Below, in pieces: positions 25,841 through 32,416 of a stretch of 55,645 nucleotides of DNA. The stretch's first letter is position 1. The number at the start of each line of letters is the position of its first letter. The stretch is from Bacillota bacterium (lineage in GTDB: Bacteria; Bacillota; UBA4882; UBA8346), in assembly GCA_023436305.1 (NCBI GenBank), contig JAEZJQ010000012.1:1-55645 (forward strand). The letters are read 5' to 3'. The translations under genes were made by a program, and so were the position numbers. The notes beneath the pieces are model-generated. The model was not told where the DNA came from. It ran no database searches and saw only the letters and a list, made by a program, of their open reading frames with translations.

Positions 25841-26092
25841 ATGCCGATAGAATATATCGAAAGGATGATGAATGTGCGGGTATATAAAAAAAATTCTTCA
25901 TTCAAATTAAAAAATGTCGATAAAAAAACTGGTTTTAATGATAGTATAAACTATGAACAGCTTTACGAAAACGTTAAAAATTATCTGGTTTTCAAAATAA
26001 GCGTGATTACTGATATAAAAGAACGTTTGGCTTATTTGGATGTGAAAGAATATATGGAACAAGTTCAATTGGAAACGAAGAAACTAAATTAA
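25841..26092 (+). CDS. Small protein of unknown function
   Basis: 83 residues, charged and helical (VKNYLVFKISVITDIKERL, then YLDVKEYMEQVQLETKKLN), with no signal peptide, membrane segment or metal motif. I do not recognise the family. The best start is uncertain: AAAAAGG is just before ATG 25841, and ATG 25865 or 25868 also lie near a purine-rich stretch. It has its own promoter candidate and lies immediately before the injection-system leader, separated from it by terminators. It could be a phage- or CIS-linked regulator, but nothing in the sequence shows that. Confidence 0.5.
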   Translation: MPIEYIERMMNVRVYKKNSSFKLKNVDKKTGFNDSINYEQLYENVKNYLVFKISVITDIKERLAYLDVKEYMEQVQLETKKLN

Positions 26093-26147
26093 TGGGTTCT
26101 CTCATTAACGATTGTCTTAATTACGGGATTCAAACCCCCGGCTTCAG

Positions 26148-26161
26148 CCGAAAGCTTTCGG
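26148..26161. promoter_or_regulatory. Perfect 14-bp palindrome
   Basis: CCGAAAGCTTTCGG is a perfect palindrome in the gap between the small gene and the injection-system operon, after its own GGCTTCAGCC mini-hairpin. It might bind a dimeric regulator or form part of a terminator. No partner is known. Confidence 0.3.
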
Positions 26162-26207
26162 TTAATTGTCTCTCTCGGATGTAATTGAGTTTCATAAAAA
26201 ATTTTTT

Positions 26208-26300
26208 GGGGTGAGTTAAAAAGCATAACTGCTTAACTCACCCCTTTCGTTTCCTGGGAAACGAAGACGCCAGAATGGGAACCGTTGAGCGTCTTTTTTT
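26208..26300 (+). terminator. Tandem terminator hairpins upstream of the injection-system operon
   Basis: Three stems follow each other. First, GGGGTGAGTTAA (26208-26219) with its exact inverse (26233-26244), a strong 12-bp stem flanked by a T-run on the left and TTTCGTTT on the right, so it could work in both directions. Second, CGTTTCC-TG-GGAAACG (26248-26263). Third, AAGACGC (26264-26270) with GCGTCTT (26289-26295), followed by TTTTT, a textbook rho-independent terminator. Together they insulate the following operon. Confidence 0.75.
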
Positions 26301-26489
26301 GTTTCTTTTTACAATCAATTAAAATGGTAGAATATGGTTGCAAAAACCTTGCAGTTTCGAAATCTATTTTCATGGTAAAGTGTTCGTAGAGAAAACAATT
26401 CAAAAAGTTTTATGACTTTTGCAATAGATAATGAATTGGCCAAAAAGGAGGCGTGAGTAATCAATATAATAGGTAAAACTTATAATGAA

Positions 26490-26535
26490 AACCGCGGCTC
26501 TCCCATTCGGTGGAATGGGATGGATGATGCGGGTT
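26490..26535 (+). ncRNA. Two-stem structured leader of the injection-system operon
   Basis: An inner perfect stem TCCCATTC-GGTG-GAATGGGA (26501-26520) is enclosed by an outer stem AACCGC (26490-26495) with GCGGGTT (26529-26535), with internal loops on both sides. It does not match the common riboswitch classes I can recall. It lies 75 bases before the sheath ATG. The rest of the ~300-bp leader (26301-26489) is AT-rich without a clear promoter, though AAAAAGGAGG at ~26442 looks like an orphan ribosome site. Function is inferred. Confidence 0.35.
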
Positions 26536-26609
26536 TCGAAGAGAGTGCATAATCGGTGGTTTTAGAAGTTTTAAAGGTCGAAAAAAATAATAAAAATGGG
26601 GTTGGAACG

Positions 26610-27974
26610 ATGAGTGATTATACTAAGATTAAAACACCAGGGGTATATATTGAAGAGAAGACCGTAGTACCAGATTCCGTGTCCGGGGTATCCACGGCGG
26701 TTCCCGCTTTTATCGGTTATACCGAAATCGCAGGCGTTAACGGCGATCTTTTTGGCAAGCCAACCAAGATTCGAACCATAAAAGAATACGAACAATCATT
26801 CGGGACTCGAACCGAAACAATTACGGTAGATGCTACATCCAATAGTTCGATTACCGTTGAAATTGCGGCGCCGGCAAGACTTATGTATTACAGTATGCAA
26901 ATGTTTTTTGATAACGGCGGGGAAAGTTGTTATATTGTAGCATTGAATGAAACTGAGACCGGTAAAACGGAACTTAAAAAGTTTCAAGACGCGATAGACT
27001 CTTTGGAATTTGAAGATGAACCTACCTTAATCGTTTTGGTGGATGTTGTAAATATGGCAACTGAAGACTATTATTCGCTATGTAAACAGGTCTTAACCCA
27101 ATGTGGGGAAATGAAAGACCGGTTTGCATTGCTTGATGTGAAACAAGATACGACTGAAGATGAAATCGTAACCTTCCGGACGAAAATCGGCACCGAAAAT
27201 CTCAAATACGGGGCAGCTTATTATCCTTATCTTCAATCGAGCCTTAAGTACCGCTACAATGAAGATTCAATCAATGTAACCTATTTAAATGCGGAAGGTA
27301 CGGAAACAACAAAGACGTTAAGCAGCACTGAAATTAAAGATGCCCAAACCCAGCTATATAACAAAATTAAAGATGAGATTAATAAATTCAGCATAGTTCT
27401 TCCTCCCTGCGCGGCAGTCGCGGGCGCGTATGCCAGTGTTGACCGGGATCGGGGTGTCTGGAAGGCGCCTGCCAATGTCAGTCTTGCTTCGGTAATCGGC
27501 CCGACCAAAAAATTAACCGAGAGTGAAAATGATGGACTCAATGTTGATCAGGATACCGGAAAGTCCATCAATGCCATCCGTACTTTCACCGGCAAAGGCA
27601 CCTTGATCTGGGGCGCGAGAACATTGGAAGGTAATAGTAATGAATGGAGATATGTACCGGTCAGGAGATTATTCAATTATGTCGAAGAATCGATTAAGAA
27701 GGCGACTGCTTTTGCCGTATTTGAACCCAATACTGCCATGACCTGGCTTAAGCTGCGCAGTATGATCGAAAGTTTTTTAGATGCTTTGTGGCGGCAAGGG
27801 GCGCTGGCTGGCGGCAACCCCGAGGATGCATTTTTTGTGCAAGTCGGCTTAGGCACCACCATGACTTCCCAGGATATACTGGAAGGAAGATTGATCATCA
27901 AAGTAGGACTCGCTGCAGTCCGGCCGGCGGAATTCATCATCTTGGAATTCACCCATAAACTTCAACAATCGTAA
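26610..27974 (+). CDS. Contractile injection system sheath protein (Pvc2-like)
   Basis: 454 residues. The N terminus TKIKTPGVYIEEKTVVPDSV is the classic sheath opening with the strand that handshakes between subunits; SVSGVSTAVPAFIGYTE follows. The C-terminal third (PVRRLFNYVEESIKKATAF, FVQVGLGTTMTSQDILEGR, IIKVGLAAVRPAEFIILEFT) is the conserved T4 gp18/Pvc sheath core. Subunits polymerise round the tube and contract to drive it into a target membrane. ATG 26610 is chosen; an upstream GTG at 26556 adds unmatched residues. No strong SD is seen, only GGGGTTGGA. Only one sheath gene is present, whereas PVC and Afp have three; nothing else with a sheath pattern is nearby. Confidence 0.93.
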   Translation: MSDYTKIKTPGVYIEEKTVVPDSVSGVSTAVPAFIGYTEIAGVNGDLFGKPTKIRTIKEYEQSFGTRTETITVDATSNSSITVEIAAPARLMYYSMQMFFDNGGESCYIVALNETETGKTELKKFQDAIDSLEFEDEPTLIVLVDVVNMATEDYYSLCKQVLTQCGEMKDRFALLDVKQDTTEDEIVTFRTKIGTENLKYGAAYYPYLQSSLKYRYNEDSINVTYLNAEGTETTKTLSSTEIKDAQTQLYNKIKDEINKFSIVLPPCAAVAGAYASVDRDRGVWKAPANVSLASVIGPTKKLTESENDGLNVDQDTGKSINAIRTFTGKGTLIWGARTLEGNSNEWRYVPVRRLFNYVEESIKKATAFAVFEPNTAMTWLKLRSMIESFLDALWRQGALAGGNPEDAFFVQVGLGTTMTSQDILEGRLIIKVGLAAVRPAEFIILEFTHKLQQS

Positions 27975-28078
27975 TCAGGATGAAATGATGATTCGCAGAA
28001 TTTCAGAATTAAATGCCGATTTACGGAATTCCAAAGATGGGTTTGCTGAATTCGAATTCAAAATTCAAAACTCAAAAT

Positions 28079-28130
28079 TCATAACTAATAACCCGTAACT
28101 CGCAACTCATAAGCTTGTAACTCATAACGA
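28079..28130. repeat. Heptad/14-mer repeat tract between sheath and tube genes
   Basis: From 28082 the sequence steps as AACTAAT, AACCCGT, AACTCGC, AACTCAT, AAGCTTGT (8 bases), AACTCAT, AACGAAA. It ends just before the AAGAGGAG ribosome binding site of the first tube gene. It is the same family as the tracts at 11003, 11459 and 17689. Upstream of it (27975-28078) is a short tract of AATTC-type imperfect repeats. Confidence 0.65.
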
Positions 28131-28144
28131 AAGAGGAGAAAACC

Positions 28145-28606
28145 ATGGCAACAACAGTCGAGGATATTAAAAATGCTTATCCCTTACCCGCATTTCATTA
28201 CCGGGTGGAAATTGACGGTATGAATCCGATTGCATTTTCAGAAATTTCGGGGTTAAACATCACCCGGGAAACCATAACTTACAAAGATGGTTTAAGCTGC
28301 GTCCAGGGCGCAAAACGTATGCCCGGAATGGTGTCCGATCTGAAATTCACGATGAAAAAAGGCATTATTAAAGGTGACAATAAGTTGTACGAATGGGTTA
28401 ACAGCGTCCGGATTAACACGGTTACCAAAAAAAACATCACCATCAGCCTGATGGATGAAAAAGGAGATACGCCGGTCGTTACCTGGAAGGTAACCAACGC
28501 CTTCCCGGTAAAACTGGATGCGCCGTCTTTTAACGCCAAATCCAATGAAGTGGCCATTGAATCTTTAGAATTAATGGCGGATGATGTCCGGATCGAATAT
28601 GCATGA
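28145..28606 (+). CDS. Inner tube protein 1 (Pvc1/5-like, gp19 family)
   Basis: 153 residues, typical of the CIS tube family. YPLPAFHYRVEIDGMNPIAF and SEISGLNITRETITYKDG are the first two strands and the helix of the beta-barrel ring; VTWKVTNAFPVKLDAPSFN and VAIESLELMADDVRI close it. Hexameric rings stack to make the tube that is pushed through the target envelope. The start follows AAGAGGAG by 7 bases. A stem-loop of CGCGGTG with CACCGCG type (28622-28660 region) follows the stop and may protect or shape the message for this high-copy protein. Confidence 0.93.
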   Translation: MATTVEDIKNAYPLPAFHYRVEIDGMNPIAFSEISGLNITRETITYKDGLSCVQGAKRMPGMVSDLKFTMKKGIIKGDNKLYEWVNSVRINTVTKKNITISLMDEKGDTPVVTWKVTNAFPVKLDAPSFNAKSNEVAIESLELMADDVRIEYA

Positions 28607-28733
28607 TTAGCGCCTGTGAGCGCCGCGGTGTGCCCACATTACTATTTGGTGGCCACCGCGTTAGCCCTTAGGGCGATCATGGAACGGTGAGTGTTTCGAT
28701 TTTAAATTCGGTTGAATTATGAAAGGATTTACG

Positions 28734-29198
28734 ATGCCTGAACTTACTGTAACTGAACAATTGACTGTCGGGTTTCATTTTGCCGTCATTTTTTTCAGCG
28801 GCGGCACAGTGCCGAATACATTGGATATGCGGTTTAAGAAAGTATCGGGATTATCATCGGAAATTGAGACGGTTACTTACAAAGAGGGCGGTGAAAATTT
28901 GTTCACTCACCGCCTTCCCAACCGGGTATCATACAACAATCTGGTACTGGAGCGGGGGCTGGTGGTCGGCTCCCCCATCAATCTCGAATTTAACGTAGCC
29001 ATGTCCAGTCTTCGATTAACTCCCGGAAATACACTGGTGGCGCTTCTCAACGATAATAGTACCCCGAGAGCAGCCTGGCTTTTTTGGAAGACTTACCCGG
29101 TCAAATGGAGTGTTTCCGACCTGGATGCCAGTGCCAACTCAGTCGTTATCGAGACCATGGAGTTAGCCTATTCCAGATTTCAAGTAATGAGGGTATAA
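28734..29198 (+). CDS. Inner tube protein 2 (Pvc5-like)
   Basis: 154 residues, a divergent paralogue of the preceding protein. VGFHFAVIFFSGGTVPNTLD and FKKVSGLSSEIETVTYKEGG parallel its first half; PVKWSVSDLDASANSVVIET and MELAYSRFQVM end it. In PVC/Afp-type particles such second tube proteins start the tube on the baseplate. ATG 28734 follows AAAGGA by 6 bases; an in-frame ATG at 28719 contains that site within its coding part and is not preferred. The next gene starts 2 bases after its stop. Confidence 0.88.
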   Translation: MPELTVTEQLTVGFHFAVIFFSGGTVPNTLDMRFKKVSGLSSEIETVTYKEGGENLFTHRLPNRVSYNNLVLERGLVVGSPINLEFNVAMSSLRLTPGNTLVALLNDNSTPRAAWLFWKTYPVKWSVSDLDASANSVVIETMELAYSRFQVMRV

Positions 29199-29200
29199 AA

Positions 29201-29362
29201 ATGGCGGTTGAGATTAAAGAATTGGTTATCAAAGCCACGGTCACCAGCCAAATGACGGCCGGGAACCCGGTAACGGATAAGGACGGGACTCGCGAACAAG
29301 AAATCGTAAATCAATGTGTATCCGAGGTCCTGAAAATTTTGCAAAGAGAAAAAGAAAGATAA
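29201..29362 (+). CDS. Small DUF5908-like CIS protein (Pvc6-like)
   Basis: 53 residues. The start MAVEIKELVIKATVT is characteristic of the short DUF5908/Pvc6-type proteins always encoded between tube and Pvc7-like genes of eCIS. The C terminus is a basic helix (CVSEVLKILQREKER). Its role in the particle is not established; coupling to both neighbours suggests a baseplate or hub assembly role. No clear SD precedes it, so translation is probably coupled to the upstream stop (2 bases). Confidence 0.8.
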   Translation: MAVEIKELVIKATVTSQMTAGNPVTDKDGTREQEIVNQCVSEVLKILQREKER

Positions 29363-29376
29363 AGAGTGAGGCGCCA

Positions 29377-30033
29377 ATGAGTTTAAAAGATTTTGGGAAA
29401 CTGCTCAAACTTAAAATAACATCGGAAAGTGACGGCAAGTCTTTTACGGTGATGTTTAATCCCGAATCCTATTCGGAGACATTTTCGTCGGTTTTTACCA
29501 CCAAAAAAAGTATTAACACCGGCATCGAAGAGTATGTTTATGTAAAATCACTACCCCAGGATTTTAAGCTAAAACTGATTATCGATGGTACCGGAGTATC
29601 AAACTTTCATGCCCCGAATTTGCCTGCTTTTAAAAAAGAGGACCAAACGGTGTACGAACAAGTGAATGAATTCCTCCGGCTGGCGTGGTATCCGGTGGAA
29701 GGCAAAGTAACACCTTTGATCGTCGAATGGAATAAGTTTACATATTATTGTCTGCTCAAGGATGTAACCATCAATTATACGCTTTTTAGCCGGGAAGGAC
29801 TTCCCTTACGGGCGGAGTTGGACGCCACTTTTATCGGCAATGCGGAGAAAAATGAGAAGTCGTATAAATCAAGGTTTAGTGTTACCGGTCCGTTAAACAA
29901 TAAAACCGATTCTACGGATAATCAAACCGGTTCGACTCCGAAAACCGAATCCCCGGATATTAAAAAAGAAACTTTAAATAATCCGGCGGATTCTTCAGTA
30001 AAACAAAATGGCATCACTATCAGTGTTTCATAG
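29377..30033 (+). CDS. CIS tube-type baseplate protein (Pvc7-like)
   Basis: 218 residues. The N-terminal ~175 residues match the eCIS tube-domain class: FGKLLKLKITSESDGKSFTV, FNPESYSETFSS, LKLIIDGTGVS and FLRLAWYPVEGKVTPLIVEW. In PVC7/Afp7 this domain binds at the tube-spike junction and is followed by a LysM module. Here the last ~45 residues are Ser/Thr/Asn/Asp/Lys-rich (KTDSTDNQTGSTPKTESPDI) with no visible LysM, so the peptidoglycan-binding part is missing or replaced. ATG 29377 follows GTGAGG by about 6 bases. Confidence 0.85.
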   Translation: MSLKDFGKLLKLKITSESDGKSFTVMFNPESYSETFSSVFTTKKSINTGIEEYVYVKSLPQDFKLKLIIDGTGVSNFHAPNLPAFKKEDQTVYEQVNEFLRLAWYPVEGKVTPLIVEWNKFTYYCLLKDVTINYTLFSREGLPLRAELDATFIGNAEKNEKSYKSRFSVTGPLNNKTDSTDNQTGSTPKTESPDIKKETLNNPADSSVKQNGITISVS

Positions 30034-30119
30034 AAGTCAAGCTTCAATTTTAACAATTGTCTCCCAAAAGATTGCCAAAAAACAAACTTTATTAGAGCAA
30101 TTATATAAAGGAATATGAC

Positions 30120-31919
30120 ATGAATAGTATCAAATCAGAGATTTTCAGTAATGGGAAACCTGTTTCCTCCAGTATTATAAGTATAGACATCATGAGTAGT
30201 GTGAATAAAATCCCTTATGCCCAAATTGTTGTTACCGAGGGAGGGGAGAAGAGTAAATCTCTGATCGAGATGAGTAATGAAGCGTGTTTCGCACCCGGAA
30301 AAGAGATTGTAATTTCCCTGTCTCAACAGACGGATACAGCGACCTTTAAAGGCATTGTAGTGAAGCATAATTTAAAAAGGACGGATAAGAAGGCTTTTTT
30401 AACCATTGATATCAAGGACAAAGCCCATACCTTGAGTTTACTGAGAGAAAATGCCGTTTTTGTCAACAAGGAAGACAAACAAATCATCACCGATATTGCT
30501 AAAAAAGCGGCTGTCAATGTGGAATGCAGTCAATCCACTTTGAAGCACAAACAAATCGTCCAATACTACTGCACCAACTGGGACTTTATCGTATCCCGCG
30601 CCGAAGCCAACGGGCTGTTAACCTGTGTTGAGAATGGAGTATTAAAACTGTTAAAGCCCAATTTACAGGATTCTGCAACCGAAATATCCGAGATTTACGA
30701 ATACGAAATCGAGGCGGATCTGGGCGCCCCATACGGGAAAGTTGAAAGCATCTGTTGGGATATTCAAAAAGTAAAACCCAGCAAGTTCCTAAATAACAAC
30801 CAGGATGATCTTAAAAAAGAAAAATTCAAAAGCCAACAAGACTACGATGGTTTATCCAGTGTCATGGGTTCTTCAAAGTATACCCTGGTAAACGGTGTTT
30901 ACGGTGAAAGAGAAGAAATGGAAGCCTGGGCCAATGCAACGCTGATGAAGAACCGTTATTCCCTGCTCAGGGGCAGGATATCCCTTAAAGGAAATCCCAT
31001 GCTGAAGTTGGGTGATACGATTGCCATCGGTGGATTAGGAAATATGTTCAATGGAAAGAACCTGGTCACGGGGATTCGACACCGGATCAACAGTGACGGC
31101 TGGATCACCGATATTCAATGTGGCCTGTCCCGGGAGTGGTTTTACAAAAATGATGATATTATTGAAAGACCAGCCGCTGGATTGCTTCCTGGTATTAACG
31201 GACTCCAGATTGGCGTGGTGGAAGCGTACCCTCAGGATGGCGATCCGGATAAACTTTACCGGATCAAGGTAAGGATTCCTGCCATTAACGAAACAGAAAG
31301 TGTGATATGGGCGCGTTTAATATTCCCATACGCCGGCAAGGGGCGAGGTATCTTTTGGGTTCCTGAAGAAGGGGACGAAGTGGTGGTAGGATTTTTTAAT
31401 GATGATCCCCGGCATGCGGTGATACTCGGTTCATTATATAACGGTAATGCCCAGCCTCCTTTGGAGTTCACCGATAAGAATAACGAAAAGGGAATGATTA
31501 CTCGTAACGGCATTAAAGTCATCTTTACCGATGAAAAGGATAAGGAAAAACTGGAAGTTATTACTCCCGGCGGGAACAAGGCTTTATTTGAAGATGAAAA
31601 CGGCATTACCGTGGAAGATAAAAACCAAAACAAAATCACCCTTGATGATCAAGGGATGTCCTTTGAAGATAAGAACAAAAACAATATTATTACAGATGAT
31701 CAAGGCGTCAAGGTGGAAGATGCCAATAAAAACGCCATGACTTTAAATAACGAAGGGTTTGAACTCAAAGATTTGAATGGAAATACCATTACTTTAAGCA
31801 GCGCCGGGATTGAAATGAAAGATATGAATGGCAATAAAGTCGCTTTGGAGGCGAGTGGAATTACCGTTGAAAGCGCGGCCAATGTAACGGTCAAGGGCGC
31901 AATGATCAATTTGAATTAA
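30120..31919 (+). CDS. Central spike protein (Pvc8-like, VgrG/gp27-gp5 fusion) with 17-residue repeats
   Basis: 599 residues. N-terminal ~330 residues are gp27-like hub (VTEGGEKSKSLIEMSNEAC, then QQTDTATFKGIVVKHNLKRT, with YYCTNWDFIVSRAEANGLL typical of VgrG). Residues ~360-445 are the gp5 OB-fold (VVEAYPQDGDPDKLYRIKVR, GIFWVPEEGDEVVVGFFNDD and GSLYNGNAQPP). From ~470 to the end the chain is a beta-helix of five gapless 17-residue repeats (G(I/V/M).(V/F/L)(E/K)D.N.N.(I/M/V)TL..), which fits a triangular spike. AAAGGA precedes the ATG. It forms the needle that pierces the target. No PAAR tip gene is adjacent. Confidence 0.92.
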   Translation: MNSIKSEIFSNGKPVSSSIISIDIMSSVNKIPYAQIVVTEGGEKSKSLIEMSNEACFAPGKEIVISLSQQTDTATFKGIVVKHNLKRTDKKAFLTIDIKDKAHTLSLLRENAVFVNKEDKQIITDIAKKAAVNVECSQSTLKHKQIVQYYCTNWDFIVSRAEANGLLTCVENGVLKLLKPNLQDSATEISEIYEYEIEADLGAPYGKVESICWDIQKVKPSKFLNNNQDDLKKEKFKSQQDYDGLSSVMGSSKYTLVNGVYGEREEMEAWANATLMKNRYSLLRGRISLKGNPMLKLGDTIAIGGLGNMFNGKNLVTGIRHRINSDGWITDIQCGLSREWFYKNDDIIERPAAGLLPGINGLQIGVVEAYPQDGDPDKLYRIKVRIPAINETESVIWARLIFPYAGKGRGIFWVPEEGDEVVVGFFNDDPRHAVILGSLYNGNAQPPLEFTDKNNEKGMITRNGIKVIFTDEKDKEKLEVITPGGNKALFEDENGITVEDKNQNKITLDDQGMSFEDKNKNNIITDDQGVKVEDANKNAMTLNNEGFELKDLNGNTITLSSAGIEMKDMNGNKVALEASGITVESAANVTVKGAMINLN

Positions 31920-31934
31920 TGCAGGTGATATGAG

Positions 31935-32312
31935 ATGGCAGATACAGGCTGGGGATTTCCACCCGAATTTTTGAATAACGGCGAAGGGGTTCGGCTGGTA
32001 GCGGGTGAGGATGAAATCAAAGAGTCCTTGGAAGTATTGTTTTCCACGGCGCTCCGTGAACGCTTTAATTATCCTGATTATGGCTGTGATTTGAAACAAT
32101 TTATGTTTGAGGAAGTCAATCAAACCCTGGTGGTTGGGTTGGAGAAAATAATTTCAAACGTGATTTACGATTACGAACCGAGAATCGATGTGCAAAAAAT
32201 TGAGATTACCGAGTCGGAAGCAAACACGCATGAGTTGCTCATCAATATCGACTATTCCATTAAAGGCATAAACAGCCAGCAAAGTATGGTTTATCCGGTT
32301 TCACTATTTTAG
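31935..32312 (+). CDS. Baseplate wedge protein gp25-like (Pvc9-like)
   Basis: 125 residues of the gp25/GPW lysozyme-like wedge family. WGFPPEFLNNGEGVRLVAGE, EIKESLEVLFSTALRERFN, PDYGCDLKQFMFEE are the family core with the EPR motif at YEPRIDVQKIEI. It joins the sheath start to the wedge and is among the best conserved CIS parts. It starts 15 bases after the spike stop (weak AGGTGAT site). A strong hairpin follows its stop. Confidence 0.92.
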   Translation: MADTGWGFPPEFLNNGEGVRLVAGEDEIKESLEVLFSTALRERFNYPDYGCDLKQFMFEEVNQTLVVGLEKIISNVIYDYEPRIDVQKIEITESEANTHELLINIDYSIKGINSQQSMVYPVSLF

Positions 32313-32360
32313 ATCAAAAAATGGAGCCGTCGCGACTCTGGATTTTTAAGCGGGGTAATA

Positions 32361-32386
32361 AAGAAAAACCCATTTGGGTTTTTCTT
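32361..32386 (+). terminator. Intra-operon terminator-like hairpin
   Basis: AAGAAAAACCC (32361-32371) pairs perfectly with GGGTTTTTCTT (32376-32386) across an ATTT loop, then CCCGGAAAATAAAA. The T-rich right arm could stop polymerase. It sits between gp25 and the 7.4-kb baseplate gene and would lower expression of the distal part relative to sheath and tube. Read on the other strand it is equally stable. Confidence 0.6.
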
Positions 32387-32416
32387 CCCGGAAAATAAAA
32401 TATAAAGGGTATTACC

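Noticed and set aside
26485..26565. A 26-codon open frame starting ATG-AAA-ACC in the leader before the sheath gene
   Set aside because: It overlaps the two-stem RNA structure, has no ribosome site at proper distance and the codons look random.
31256..31639. Long reverse-strand open frames opposite the CIS genes
   Set aside because: They lie fully within strong forward genes and have no family motifs or ribosome sites.
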